The notes beneath the pieces were generated by a model, which was not told where the DNA came from, made no database searches, and worked only from the letters and a program-made list of their open reading frames with translations. DNA of 10,664 nucleotides from Porphyromonadaceae bacterium UBA3327 (GTDB lineage: Bacteria; Bacteroidota; Bacteroidia; Bacteroidales; Muribaculaceae), in NCBI GenBank assembly GCA_002361155.1, contig DERZ01000048.1:1-10664 (forward strand), read 5' to 3'. Positions 1 through 7,107 of the stretch are shown here, piece by piece (positions within the stretch are counted from its first letter, which is position 1; every line of letters begins with the position of its first letter). The translations under genes were made by a program, and so were the position numbers.

Positions 1-20
1 TTCGAATCCGACAAGAGGCT
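1..20 (+). tRNA. Probable 3' end of a tRNA gene, cut by the window edge
   Basis: The first bases read TTCGAAT (a textbook T-loop, positions 54-60 of a tRNA), then CCGAC (3' strand of the T-stem), AAGAGGC (3' strand of the acceptor stem) and T (discriminator base). No CCA is encoded. The 5' partners, GTCGG and GCCTCTT, would lie outside the window, so the pairing cannot be tested and the amino acid cannot be named. The same bases are also open as the tail of a reading frame ending at a TGA at 49-51. The tRNA reading is preferred because the T-arm layout fits base for base. Confidence 0.5.
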
Positions 21-90
21 CGAAGATAGGCAACCGCTGGAGTCGTCGTGAGATGCGCCGGCGGGGATAGTTTAAGAGAGAATATTTTCA

Positions 91-98
91 TAATTTTG
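91..98 (+). promoter_or_regulatory. Possible Bacteroidota -7 promoter box TAATTTTG
   Basis: TAATTTTG matches the Bacteroidota housekeeping -7 consensus TAnnTTTG. The upstream -33 element is poor: only TTTA at 71-74, with a 16-base spacer. A start site would fall near 104-106, so the transcript would begin with the hairpin at 105-130. It is the only promoter-like site seen ahead of the DUF4286-ruvC pair, but the surrounding DNA is AT-rich and a chance match is quite possible. Confidence 0.3.
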
Positions 99-104
99 TT
101 TTGG

Positions 105-136
105 CGGTGTGTTTAGGGATAAACGCGCCGTTTTTT
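105..136 (+). terminator. Rho-independent terminator or attenuator hairpin
   Basis: An 11-pair stem with two G-T wobbles joins 105-115 to 120-130 around the loop GGGA at 116-119. The inner arms are GTTTA and TAAAC, and the outer pairs are GC-rich. Six T residues (131-136) follow at once, the normal layout of an intrinsic terminator. It most simply ends the upstream (probable tRNA) transcript. It sits only 28 bases before the preferred start of the DUF4286 gene, so it could also act as a leader attenuator for that gene and ruvC. Confidence 0.65.
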
Positions 137-164
137 CATGCCAGAACATAAAAACATACAGGAT

Positions 165-515
165 ATGGTCATATACAACTGCACTTTTATGATGCTCAGG
201 GAGAAAGAGGGTGAATTCCTGGACTGGTTCCGCGCCGGAGCTGGAGTCCTGACTGCGCCGGAAGGACCCGGAGGGGGAAGCCGTATAGGTTTTGTTCCGT
301 GCAATCCGCGTCTGTCGGCGCTTGTAAGCGCCGGCGGCGTATCCCGCGATGAAGCCGACGCCCACAGCGTGGCGTTCCAGGTGGAATTCGCCGACGAGGC
401 GCAGGCGCTGAGATGGGCCGACGCGCGTCTCGGCACGTTGTGTGCGCGATTTGCCGAGAAATTCGGTCCCGAGGCCATGACTTTCTCCTCGATATTCAGA
501 TGCATTGACTTGTAA
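165..515 (+). CDS. DUF4286 family protein
   Basis: This is a small soluble protein of 116 residues from the preferred start at 165, with no signal peptide or membrane segment. It opens MVIYNCTF, the typical beginning of DUF4286 proteins, followed by MMLREKEGEFLDWF and a C-terminal FRCIDL. The function of the family is unknown; it is common in Bacteroidota next to ruvC. A start at 138 is also open and adds nine residues, but that ATG lies one base after the T-run of a terminator-like hairpin and the extra residues do not look like the family. The stop is 12 bases before the preferred ruvC start, so the two genes are probably co-transcribed. The family call is from remembered sequence likeness and is fairly firm. 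Confidence 0.8.
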   Translation: MVIYNCTFMMLREKEGEFLDWFRAGAGVLTAPEGPGGGSRIGFVPCNPRLSALVSAGGVSRDEADAHSVAFQVEFADEAQALRWADARLGTLCARFAEKFGPEAMTFSSIFRCIDL

Positions 516-527
516 CGGAGAATGGTA

Positions 528-1097
528 ATGGATTACGAGCGGATAATAATGGGCATTGACCCCGGAACTAACGTGATGGGTTACGGGGTTCTCGGCATAA
601 ACGGCAAAAAGATCGATGTGGTCGTGATGGGAGTGATCGAACTGAACCGTTTCGAGAGTCATTACAAAAGGCTGCACCGTATCTTCGAGCGTGTCACCGG
701 GCTTGCCGAGCAGTATCTTCCCGACGAGGTGGCGCTCGAGGCTCCATTTTTCGGCAAGAATGTGCAGTCGATGCTTAAGCTCGGAAGGGCTCAGGGTGTG
801 GCGATGGCCGCCGTGCTATGCCGCGACATCCCGATAGCCGAATATGCTCCCAGGCTGATAAAAATGGCCGTCACCGGCAACGGGCAGGCTTCCAAGGAGC
901 AGGTGGCCAACATGCTGCGTCATCTCCTTGACATTCCTGAAGACCGCATCCCGAAGATGCTTGATGCCACCGACGCTCTTGCAGTAGCTCTGACACACTA
1001 CTACGAAACGGGCAAGCCGTCGGTGGCCAAAGGTCCTTCCTCGTGGAAGGATTTTCTTGCCAGAAACCCGGACCGGATAGCGAAACGCCGCGAGTAA
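528..1097 (+). CDS. ruvC: Crossover junction endodeoxyribonuclease RuvC
   Basis: RuvC cuts Holliday junctions symmetrically in the last step of homologous recombination and repair, working with the RuvAB branch-migration motor in the cytoplasm. The product is 189 residues, slightly longer than the roughly 173 of the E. coli enzyme, with an extended charged C-terminus. The four acidic catalytic residues are visible: D11 in GIDPGTN, E71 in VALEAPFF, and D146 and D149 in [10 protein letters not shown]. The lysine-rich NGQASKEQV loop is also typical. A start at 522 is open and adds two residues, but GGAG at 517-520 lies seven bases before the ATG at 528 and only one before 522, so 528 is chosen. 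It follows the DUF4286 gene closely on the same strand. No sign of damage. Confidence 0.97.
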   Translation: MDYERIIMGIDPGTNVMGYGVLGINGKKIDVVVMGVIELNRFESHYKRLHRIFERVTGLAEQYLPDEVALEAPFFGKNVQSMLKLGRAQGVAMAAVLCRDIPIAEYAPRLIKMAVTGNGQASKEQVANMLRHLLDIPEDRIPKMLDATDALAVALTHYYETGKPSVAKGPSSWKDFLARNPDRIAKRRE

Positions 1098-1202
1098 TTG
1101 ACACTTTTTAGTTAAATATGTCTGATTATTGAAAAAAACTCTTTATTTTTGTAAACTAACCCCGAATTCAGGAGGTTTCGAATACAATACTTATCCAAAA
1201 AC
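1098..1202 (+). promoter_or_regulatory. Intergenic region with probable promoter for the deoC-led operon
   Basis: This AT-rich gap contains TATTTTTG at 1144-1151, an exact match to the Bacteroidota -7 consensus TAnnTTTG. The upstream element is weak: TCTG at 1121-1124 lies 19 bases away, a usual spacing, and differs from TTTG by one base. A start near 1158 would give a leader of about 45 bases. The leader holds a perfect AGGAGG at 1170-1175, which is 27 bases from the deoC ATG and so too far to serve it. No terminator hairpin for ruvC was found here, so some read-through into deoC is possible. Confidence 0.6.
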
Positions 1203-2081
1203 ATGGACAGATACCAGGAAACAATAAACGCGAGCCGGGTGACGGAAGATGACGCTTTCGTGGCCCGGGAAGTAGAGAGAATCAAGGAGACGGCATCGGA
1301 CTATGGCCGCCCCGAAGTATATAAATTCCTTTTCAATTCAATCGACCTGACCACGCTCAGTTCGGAGGACTGCGAGCGCAGCGTGGCCCGCTTCACAACC
1401 CGCGTCAATGACTTTGACAGCGACTATCCGCAGTACGGGCATGTGGCCGCCATCTGCGTCTACAGCAATTTTGCGGAGGTAGTGAAGAACCATCTCGATG
1501 TGGAGGGCGTGGACGTGTGTGTGGTGGCGGGATGCTTTCCCTCGAGCCAGACATTCACAGCTGTCAAGGTGGCTGATGTGGCTCTCGCCGTAGAGGCTGG
1601 CGCGCAGGAGGTGGACATCGTGCTTCCGCTCGGAATGTTTCTCGACGGCGACTACGAGACTCTCTGCGACGAGATAATCGAGTTGCGTCACACGGCCCGC
1701 AGGGCGAAACTCAAGGTGATTCTCGAGACCGGCGCGCTGAAGACCGCCGCCAACATCAAGAAGGCTTCCATCCTCGCCATGCACTGCGAGGCCGATTTCA
1801 TCAAGACCTCCACGGGCAAGATCTATCCCGGGGCCTCGCACGAGGCGGCCTACGTGATGTGTCAGTGCATCAAGGAATATTACGAGAAGACAGGACGCAA
1901 AGTAGGCTTCAAGGCCGCTGGTGGAGTGCGTTCCACCGAGGACGCGCTTGTATATTACGCCATTGTCAGGGATGTGCTCGGCGACGAATGGCTCACTACT
2001 GACCTCTTCCGTCTCGGAGCGAGCAGCCTGGCAAACAATATGCTTGGCTCGCTCGAAGGCAGGGAAGTGAAATATTTCTGA
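1203..2081 (+). CDS. deoC: Deoxyribose-phosphate aldolase
   Basis: DeoC splits 2-deoxy-D-ribose 5-phosphate into acetaldehyde and glyceraldehyde 3-phosphate, the last step in using deoxynucleosides as carbon source. It is a cytoplasmic class I aldolase with a TIM-barrel fold. The product is 292 residues, longer than the 259 of E. coli but normal for Bacteroidota. The Schiff-base lysine is K201 in ADFIKTSTGK, the second catalytic lysine is K237 in VGFKAAGGVR, and the acid D138 lies in EVDIVLPLG. The phosphate-binding segment FRLGASSLANN is near the C-terminus. The ATG at 1203 fits the family N-terminus. It is first in a run of five + strand genes, 22 bases before the next one, and is likely driven from the promoter at 1144-1151. 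Its place ahead of secreted hydrolase and receptor genes hints at catabolism of imported DNA products. Confidence 0.97.
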   Translation: MDRYQETINASRVTEDDAFVAREVERIKETASDYGRPEVYKFLFNSIDLTTLSSEDCERSVARFTTRVNDFDSDYPQYGHVAAICVYSNFAEVVKNHLDVEGVDVCVVAGCFPSSQTFTAVKVADVALAVEAGAQEVDIVLPLGMFLDGDYETLCDEIIELRHTARRAKLKVILETGALKTAANIKKASILAMHCEADFIKTSTGKIYPGASHEAAYVMCQCIKEYYEKTGRKVGFKAAGGVRSTEDALVYYAIVRDVLGDEWLTTDLFRLGASSLANNMLGSLEGREVKYF

Positions 2082-2103
2082 TGTCTCCCCAACGTATGAC
2101 CAG

Positions 2104-3183
2104 ATGAAAACGGAAAAACTATTTTCGGTCATGGCCGCCCTCATTCTCGGGGTGGCCTTGTCCATGCCCTCCGCCGCGGAGGCGCAGAAGAAATACGCCA
2201 CATACGGCGTGGCTTTCTACAACCTGGAAAATCTTTTCGATACCATCAACAACAACGGCAAGTACGATCTGGAGTTTTCGCCCAGAGGTTCCCGCAAATG
2301 GGACAGCAAGAAATACTGGAGCAAGATCAGGAATCTGTCGTACGCAATCTCGCAGATGACCACTAAGACCACCCCGGAGGGACCGGCGGTGATCGGACTG
2401 AGCGAAATAGAGAACAGGAGCGTGCTGGAGGACCTTGTGGCGGCGGAATCCATCCGCGACAGGGGCTATAAGATCGTGCACCATGACTCGCCCGACGCGC
2501 GCGGCGTGGATGTGAGCCTCATCTACAATCCCAAATTCTTCAGAGTGCTTCAGGTGACCAACCATCCGCTCCGAATCGAGAAGCTGCCCTCCTTCCGCAC
2601 GCGTGACCAGATGTGCGTTGTGGGGCTGATGGGAACCAAGTCTACAGGCTATTCACGAGTGGCGGTGATAGTGAACCACTGGCCATCTCGCCGCGGAGGT
2701 CAGGCCGAGAGCAGCTGGCTCCGCGAGGCGGCGGCCGATCTTTCCCGAAGCATTGCCGATTCGCTCTACAGGATTGACCCCGACATCGGCGTGATCGTGA
2801 TGGGAGACCTCAACGACGACCCCTTCGACAAGAGCGTGTCCGTGTCGCTCGGCGCTTCGAAAAACATGGCCGACGCAGCCACCTCGGGCTTCTACAATCC
2901 TTTCTGGGAGAAACTCGACCGTGGTATCGGCTCCTATATCTACCGGGGAGGATGGAACCTCTTCGACCAGATTGTGGTCAACCGGAACATCGTGGACGGA
3001 ACTTGCGGACTCAAATTCCTCGGTGCCGAGGTCCTCAACAAGAAATTCCTGATACAGAGCAGCGGCCAGTATGCCGGCTATCCCCTCCGGACATTCTCTT
3101 CCGGGGCATGGACCAACGGATACTCCGACCACTTCCCGACGGAGATATTCCTTATTCAGGAAGTAGACAGAAAACAGCAGTAA
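2104..3183 (+). CDS. Secreted endonuclease/exonuclease/phosphatase (EEP) family protein
   Basis: This is a metal-dependent phosphodiesterase or phosphatase of the DNase I-like EEP superfamily, 359 residues. Residues 1-27 form a Sec signal peptide with probable cleavage after AEA, so it acts in the periplasm or beyond; there is no lipobox. EEP motifs appear in order: YNLENLFD (39-46), LSEIEN (99-104) with the metal-binding glutamate, RGVDVSLIY (133-141), the catalytic NHWPSRRGG (191-199), MGDLNDDP (233-240) and the C-terminal YSDHFP (340-345) with the D-H pair. All key residues are present, so it should be active. The substrate cannot be read from sequence: nucleic acids, nucleotides and other phosphate esters are all possible in this superfamily. 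It lies 22 bases after deoC and 21 bases before the TonB receptor, arguing for one operon and for hydrolysis of a ligand the receptor then imports. Confidence 0.9.
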   Translation: MKTEKLFSVMAALILGVALSMPSAAEAQKKYATYGVAFYNLENLFDTINNNGKYDLEFSPRGSRKWDSKKYWSKIRNLSYAISQMTTKTTPEGPAVIGLSEIENRSVLEDLVAAESIRDRGYKIVHHDSPDARGVDVSLIYNPKFFRVLQVTNHPLRIEKLPSFRTRDQMCVVGLMGTKSTGYSRVAVIVNHWPSRRGGQAESSWLREAAADLSRSIADSLYRIDPDIGVIVMGDLNDDPFDKSVSVSLGASKNMADAATSGFYNPFWEKLDRGIGSYIYRGGWNLFDQIVVNRNIVDGTCGLKFLGAEVLNKKFLIQSSGQYAGYPLRTFSSGAWTNGYSDHFPTEIFLIQEVDRKQQ

Positions 3184-3204
3184 CAAAGAAGAAATCATAA
3201 AGCT

Positions 3205-5988
3205 ATGCGAATAAAACTGACACTAATTATGACGCTTTGCCTCGCGCTGCAGTCGCTTGCCGCGACGGGGCTGAAGGGAAAGCTGGTCGACGCGCAGACG
3301 GGTGCTCCCGTGACCGACGCCAATATCCTGCTTGCCGACCAGGCGATATTCGTGACAAGCGGCTCCGACGGTGTGTTCACCATCTCCAAAGCCGCTCCCG
3401 GCAAGGATGTTCTCGAGGTGATCGCCTCAGGATATGAAGACGCCTACATCGATGTCGACATCCATGACGGAATGGTCAGGAATCTCGGGGACATCAGACT
3501 GACTCCTTCCGCGTTCGACCAGGCCACCGCAGACTCCGAGGCGTTTCTCTTCGACGAGGAGGAGGTGCTCGACGACGAGGGTCTCGGCCAGAGCATCGGC
3601 ACCATCCAGGGAGCCACCGACGACGTCTATTACCAGACTGCCAACTACGACTTCTCGATAGCCCGCTTCCGATTCCGCGGTTATGAACAGAACTGGCAGG
3701 CTGGCTACGTGAACGGTTTCCGCTACAACGACGCAATGCGCGGCCGCTTCAATTACTCTATGTTCGGCGGAATGACATCCTCCGCATTCCGCAACCGCAC
3801 CACCGACATCGGTCTCGCCTCGTCGGGCTACGGATTCGGCGACCTCGGCGGAGCGAGCAACTACACCACCTACGCATCCGAATATGCCCCGGGCTGGAAA
3901 GGAAACGTATCCTATACCAACTCCAACTACATGCTGCGCGCCATGATGCAGTATGCCACAGGACTCAACAGGCACGGATGGGCATTTACGATGTCGATTA
4001 TAGGACGGTATGCCCCCGAGGGTGTGATCGAGGGTACGTTCTATAACTCTTTCGGTTATTTCCTCTCGCTCCAGAAGGTGTTCAACGACAAGCACTCCCT
4101 CAACATCTCCACATGGGGTGCGCCTACGCAGCGCGCCACCAACGCCGCCTCCACCCAGGAGGCCTACGACCTCGCCGGCTCGAATCTCTACAACCCCAGC
4201 TGGGGTTTCCTCGACGGTAAGAAAAAGAGCGCGCGGATCGTGGAGAGTTTCGATCCCTCGGCTCTTATCAACTGGATATGGAAGCCGCAGATGGGTACCG
4301 TGGTCAACACCGGCGTAGGGTTCCGTTCGAACAACTATTCCAGCTCGGCGCTCAACTGGTACCAGGCCAACGATCCGCGTCCCGATTATTACCGCCAGCT
4401 GCCGTCCTACTTCAAGCCAACCGTCTCCGAGGAGGAAAACCCCGAGCTATATCTGGCACAGATGGAGCAGATGGAGAGTGTGGCCGAATGGTGGGGAGGC
4501 GATCAGGCCCACCGGCAGATCGACTGGAACCGCATCTATCAGACCAACCTGATGAACAGTCTGCAGTATGACCGCGATCCCGAACTGCGCGGCCAGTCGA
4601 GCTACATTCTTGAGAACCGTCATTCCAACTTCAATGCATGGATGTTCAACTCCTACATCGACCATCGTCTCAACGACTGGATGACCATGCAGGCCGGCAT
4701 CAGCTTCACCTATACCGACGCCCACTACTACAAGACCGTGCGGAATCTGCTCGGCGGCGAGTTCTGGCGAGACGTCGACAATTTCTCCGAACGCGACTTT
4801 GCCGGAAACACCGAGATAATGCAGAACGATATCCGTTATCCCGACCGTAAGGTCTATGAGGGTGACGTGTTCGGATACGACTACAACATCCGGAACATCA
4901 ACGCCCGCGCCTGGGTGCAGAACCAGATCGAGACCCGCCACTGGAACGTGTTCTACGGCCTTGAGCTGAGCTACACCAACTTCATGCGTTACGGAAGGAT
5001 GCAGAACGGCCGCGCACCCGAGAACTCCCTCGGCAACGGTTTGCGCCACACTTTTGACAACGCCGCCATCAAGGCCGGAGCCACCTACAAGCTTGACGGA
5101 CGCAACTATTTCACCGGTCATTTCGCGTACGGCACCCGTGCCCCGCAGCCTCAGGACTCATACATCTCTCCGAGAACCAAAGACACTCCGGTGCATAATC
5201 TCGGCAGCGAACGTTTCCTTTCCGCCGATCTCAGCTACACATGGGTATATTCGCGGTTCCGCGGAAGCGTCACCGGATTCTACACCCACATCTGGAACGG
5301 CATGAAGCGCACCGGATTCTATGACTACGATCTCAAGGCCATGATGAATTACGCGCTCTCAGGCGTGGAGACACGCTACACAGGTGTTGAGGTAGGCCTC
5401 GAGTACAAGATTCTGAGCAATCTCTCCGTATCGGCCGCCGGAACCTTCTCCCGTTACAATTACATGAACAACCCGACCGGAACACGCAGTTACGAGAACG
5501 GCTCGCGTGATGATGTCACCCGCGATGTCTATCTGCGCGGATTCCATGTCGGAGGCACCCCGCAGCAGGTATATTCGATGGCTGTGAACTACAACATCAG
5601 GCAGTGGTTCTTCGAGGTAAACGCTCAGTGGTTCGGCGACAACTGGTTCGAACTCGCGCCCACACGCCATGAGGAAATGCCGGGACTGTGGAAGTTCTGC
5701 ACCTCTGAGGAAGAGTACATACAGAAGCGAAAAGAGATAGCGCACCAGGAGAAACTCAATACCGCATGGGTGATGAACCTCTCCATAGGAAAGGTGATCT
5801 ATACCAAGTTCGGTTCCGTCAATTTCAACCTCTCCGTCAACAACCTTCTCAACAACCGCAACATCCAGACCGGCGGATGGCAGGAGGGTAAATTCGATTA
5901 TACCAACTACGATGTGAAGAAATATCCCAACAAGATATATTACGCACAGGGAATACGGGTCTTTTTCAACGTAGGCATTCGTTTCTAA
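3205..5988 (+). CDS. TonB-dependent outer-membrane receptor with N-terminal carboxypeptidase-regulatory-like domain
   Basis: This 927-residue protein is an outer-membrane gated channel for TonB-driven uptake of a large or scarce ligand. Residues 1-20 are a signal peptide ending SLAA. Residues 22-98 form a CarboxypepD_reg-like beta-sandwich (GLKGKLVDAQTGAPV at its start), the usual extra domain of Bacteroidota receptors. Residues 110-127 are strikingly acidic, nine D or E in eighteen, where a TonB box would be expected; no clear TonB box is seen. The plug runs roughly 128-225 (FRFRGYEQNWQAGYVNG, then GGASNYTT at its end), and the rest is a beta-barrel rich in Tyr, Asn and Trp ending in the barrel-signal-like VGIRF. 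No SusD gene follows; two lipoproteins of other families do. The ligand is unknown; nucleic-acid-derived ligands are an inference from neighbours. Confidence 0.93.
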   Translation: MRIKLTLIMTLCLALQSLAATGLKGKLVDAQTGAPVTDANILLADQAIFVTSGSDGVFTISKAAPGKDVLEVIASGYEDAYIDVDIHDGMVRNLGDIRLTPSAFDQATADSEAFLFDEEEVLDDEGLGQSIGTIQGATDDVYYQTANYDFSIARFRFRGYEQNWQAGYVNGFRYNDAMRGRFNYSMFGGMTSSAFRNRTTDIGLASSGYGFGDLGGASNYTTYASEYAPGWKGNVSYTNSNYMLRAMMQYATGLNRHGWAFTMSIIGRYAPEGVIEGTFYNSFGYFLSLQKVFNDKHSLNISTWGAPTQRATNAASTQEAYDLAGSNLYNPSWGFLDGKKKSARIVESFDPSALINWIWKPQMGTVVNTGVGFRSNNYSSSALNWYQANDPRPDYYRQLPSYFKPTVSEEENPELYLAQMEQMESVAEWWGGDQAHRQIDWNRIYQTNLMNSLQYDRDPELRGQSSYILENRHSNFNAWMFNSYIDHRLNDWMTMQAGISFTYTDAHYYKTVRNLLGGEFWRDVDNFSERDFAGNTEIMQNDIRYPDRKVYEGDVFGYDYNIRNINARAWVQNQIETRHWNVFYGLELSYTNFMRYGRMQNGRAPENSLGNGLRHTFDNAAIKAGATYKLDGRNYFTGHFAYGTRAPQPQDSYISPRTKDTPVHNLGSERFLSADLSYTWVYSRFRGSVTGFYTHIWNGMKRTGFYDYDLKAMMNYALSGVETRYTGVEVGLEYKILSNLSVSAAGTFSRYNYMNNPTGTRSYENGSRDDVTRDVYLRGFHVGGTPQQVYSMAVNYNIRQWFFEVNAQWFGDNWFELAPTRHEEMPGLWKFCTSEEEYIQKRKEIAHQEKLNTAWVMNLSIGKVIYTKFGSVNFNLSVNNLLNNRNIQTGGWQEGKFDYTNYDVKKYPNKIYYAQGIRVFFNVGIRF

Positions 5989-6016
5989 GGGAAGTGTCAC
6001 TTAATAACTGTAAAAA

Positions 6017-7051
6017 ATGAAGAAAATAATAAATATCCTGATGCTTGCGGTGATACTCGCCACGGGTCTCACCTCCTGCGTCGACTATGAATATCCACCC
6101 GTACCGCAGCCGGAGGGAGGACGTGTCGGCACCGGTGCCTGGGACGACCCGATGACGGCATATCAGCTCCGTATCGGCAGTGTCAACGACGGACAGCCCG
6201 CTCCCTGGGTGACCGGCTACATCGTGGGGTGGATAGATACCGAGGTCGGTTTCTCTGTAAGCGAGGCCTCCTGCAAGTTCACCGCTCCCGCCACCGTGCC
6301 GAGCAATCTGCTCATCTCGATGAACCCCAAGGAGACGGACTGGACGAAGTGCGCGACGGTGCAGCTCCCGAGCGGGGCGGTGCGCAGGGCGCTCAATCTT
6401 ATGGACCATCCCGAGAACCTCGGCGCGCTGGTGACGATGCGCGGCACGGCCGGCAGCAAGTACATGGGGGCCTACGGACTCCGCAGCGTGAGCAATTTCA
6501 ACTGGGGTGACAAAGGCATAGACACCGGCGAGGAGCCCGACCCCGGCGTTCAGGGAGGTACCGTGGTATATCAGGGCCTTGCCGAGGACGCGGCTGAAAT
6601 CGACTGGACGTTCGAGAACGTCACCCTCGGCCAGGGTCTCAGCTACGTATGGAGCTGGAAGGAATACAACGGCGCGCATTACCTCAATGCGAGTGCCTAC
6701 GCCGGCGGCTCGTCGAAAGAAAGCCTTTCGTACGCTGTGTCGCCTGTAATCTCGCTTGAAGGCTGGACCAAGGCGCAGGTTTCCTTCAAACATGCCGCCA
6801 AGTTCCAGACCACTCTCCGCCAGCTCTGCGGATTTGCCGTCCGTGTGGCCGGCACCGCAGAATGGACTGAGGTGAAGATCCCCGTATGGCCCGAAGCCGG
6901 CAGCTGGTCGTTTGCCGACAGCGGGGTGCTCGATCTTTCCGCGTTCGACGGCAAGAAGGTGCAGCTGGCGTTCAAGTACGCCTCCTCTGCCGATGGAGCC
7001 GACACCTGGGAGATCAAGGCTGTGAAACTCACCGGTGTCAAGGCGAAGTAA
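6017..7051 (+). CDS. Surface lipoprotein: DUF6359 domain plus choice-of-anchor J-like domain
   Basis: This 344-residue lipoprotein has a signal peptide ending in the lipobox LTSC, with C21 as the lipidated cysteine. The following acidic/proline stretch CVDYEYPP fits a Bacteroidota lipoprotein and possibly surface export. Residues about 38-163 match DUF6359, with WVTGYIVGW (64-72), NLLISMNPKETDW (97-109) and VQLPSGAVRRALNLMDHPENLG (115-136). After a short linker, residues about 194-340 look like a jelly-roll choice-of-anchor J or cleaved-adhesin domain: it starts WTFENV, has YLNASAY and SYAVSPVISLEGW, and ends TWEIKAVKLTG. Such folds usually bind ligands or mediate contact rather than catalyse. 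It starts 28 bases after the receptor stop in the same operon and probably serves as a receptor-associated binding protein. Domain names are from memory of family patterns; function is unknown. Confidence 0.85.
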   Translation: MKKIINILMLAVILATGLTSCVDYEYPPVPQPEGGRVGTGAWDDPMTAYQLRIGSVNDGQPAPWVTGYIVGWIDTEVGFSVSEASCKFTAPATVPSNLLISMNPKETDWTKCATVQLPSGAVRRALNLMDHPENLGALVTMRGTAGSKYMGAYGLRSVSNFNWGDKGIDTGEEPDPGVQGGTVVYQGLAEDAAEIDWTFENVTLGQGLSYVWSWKEYNGAHYLNASAYAGGSSKESLSYAVSPVISLEGWTKAQVSFKHAAKFQTTLRQLCGFAVRVAGTAEWTEVKIPVWPEAGSWSFADSGVLDLSAFDGKKVQLAFKYASSADGADTWEIKAVKLTGVKAK

Positions 7052-7071
7052 TTTAACCGAAAACATAAATT

Positions 7072-7089
7072 TTCCGCAAGCATGTGGAA
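7072..7089 (+). promoter_or_regulatory. Small intercistronic hairpin between the two lipoprotein genes
   Basis: TTCCGCA at 7072-7078 pairs with TGTGGAA at 7083-7089 (seven pairs, one G-T) around the loop AGCA. No T-run follows, so it is not a terminator. It lies in the longest gap inside the operon (56 bases), 18 bases before the next ATG, and could affect mRNA processing, stability or translation of the downstream gene. A chance hairpin is equally possible. Confidence 0.3.
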
Positions 7090-7107
7090 CTTGAATAATT
7101 TCAGGCT

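Noticed and set aside
1..51. Tail of a protein-coding gene ending at TGA 49-51
   Set aside because: Only sixteen codons are visible and nothing about them is recognisable, while the first twenty bases match the T-arm and acceptor layout of a tRNA.
1338..2201. Open frame of 287 codons on the - strand
   Set aside because: It is antisense to deoC, where all catalytic residues are present, and it has no recognisable domain.
5992..6002. Short palindrome AAGTG-T-CACTT between the receptor and the first lipoprotein
   Set aside because: The arms are only five bases with a one-base centre and no T-run; it is too short to call an operator or hairpin with any support.
5966..7066. Open frame of 366 codons on the - strand
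   Set aside because: It is antisense to the first lipoprotein gene, which has a clear lipobox and DUF6359 pattern; the antisense product resembles nothing recognisable.
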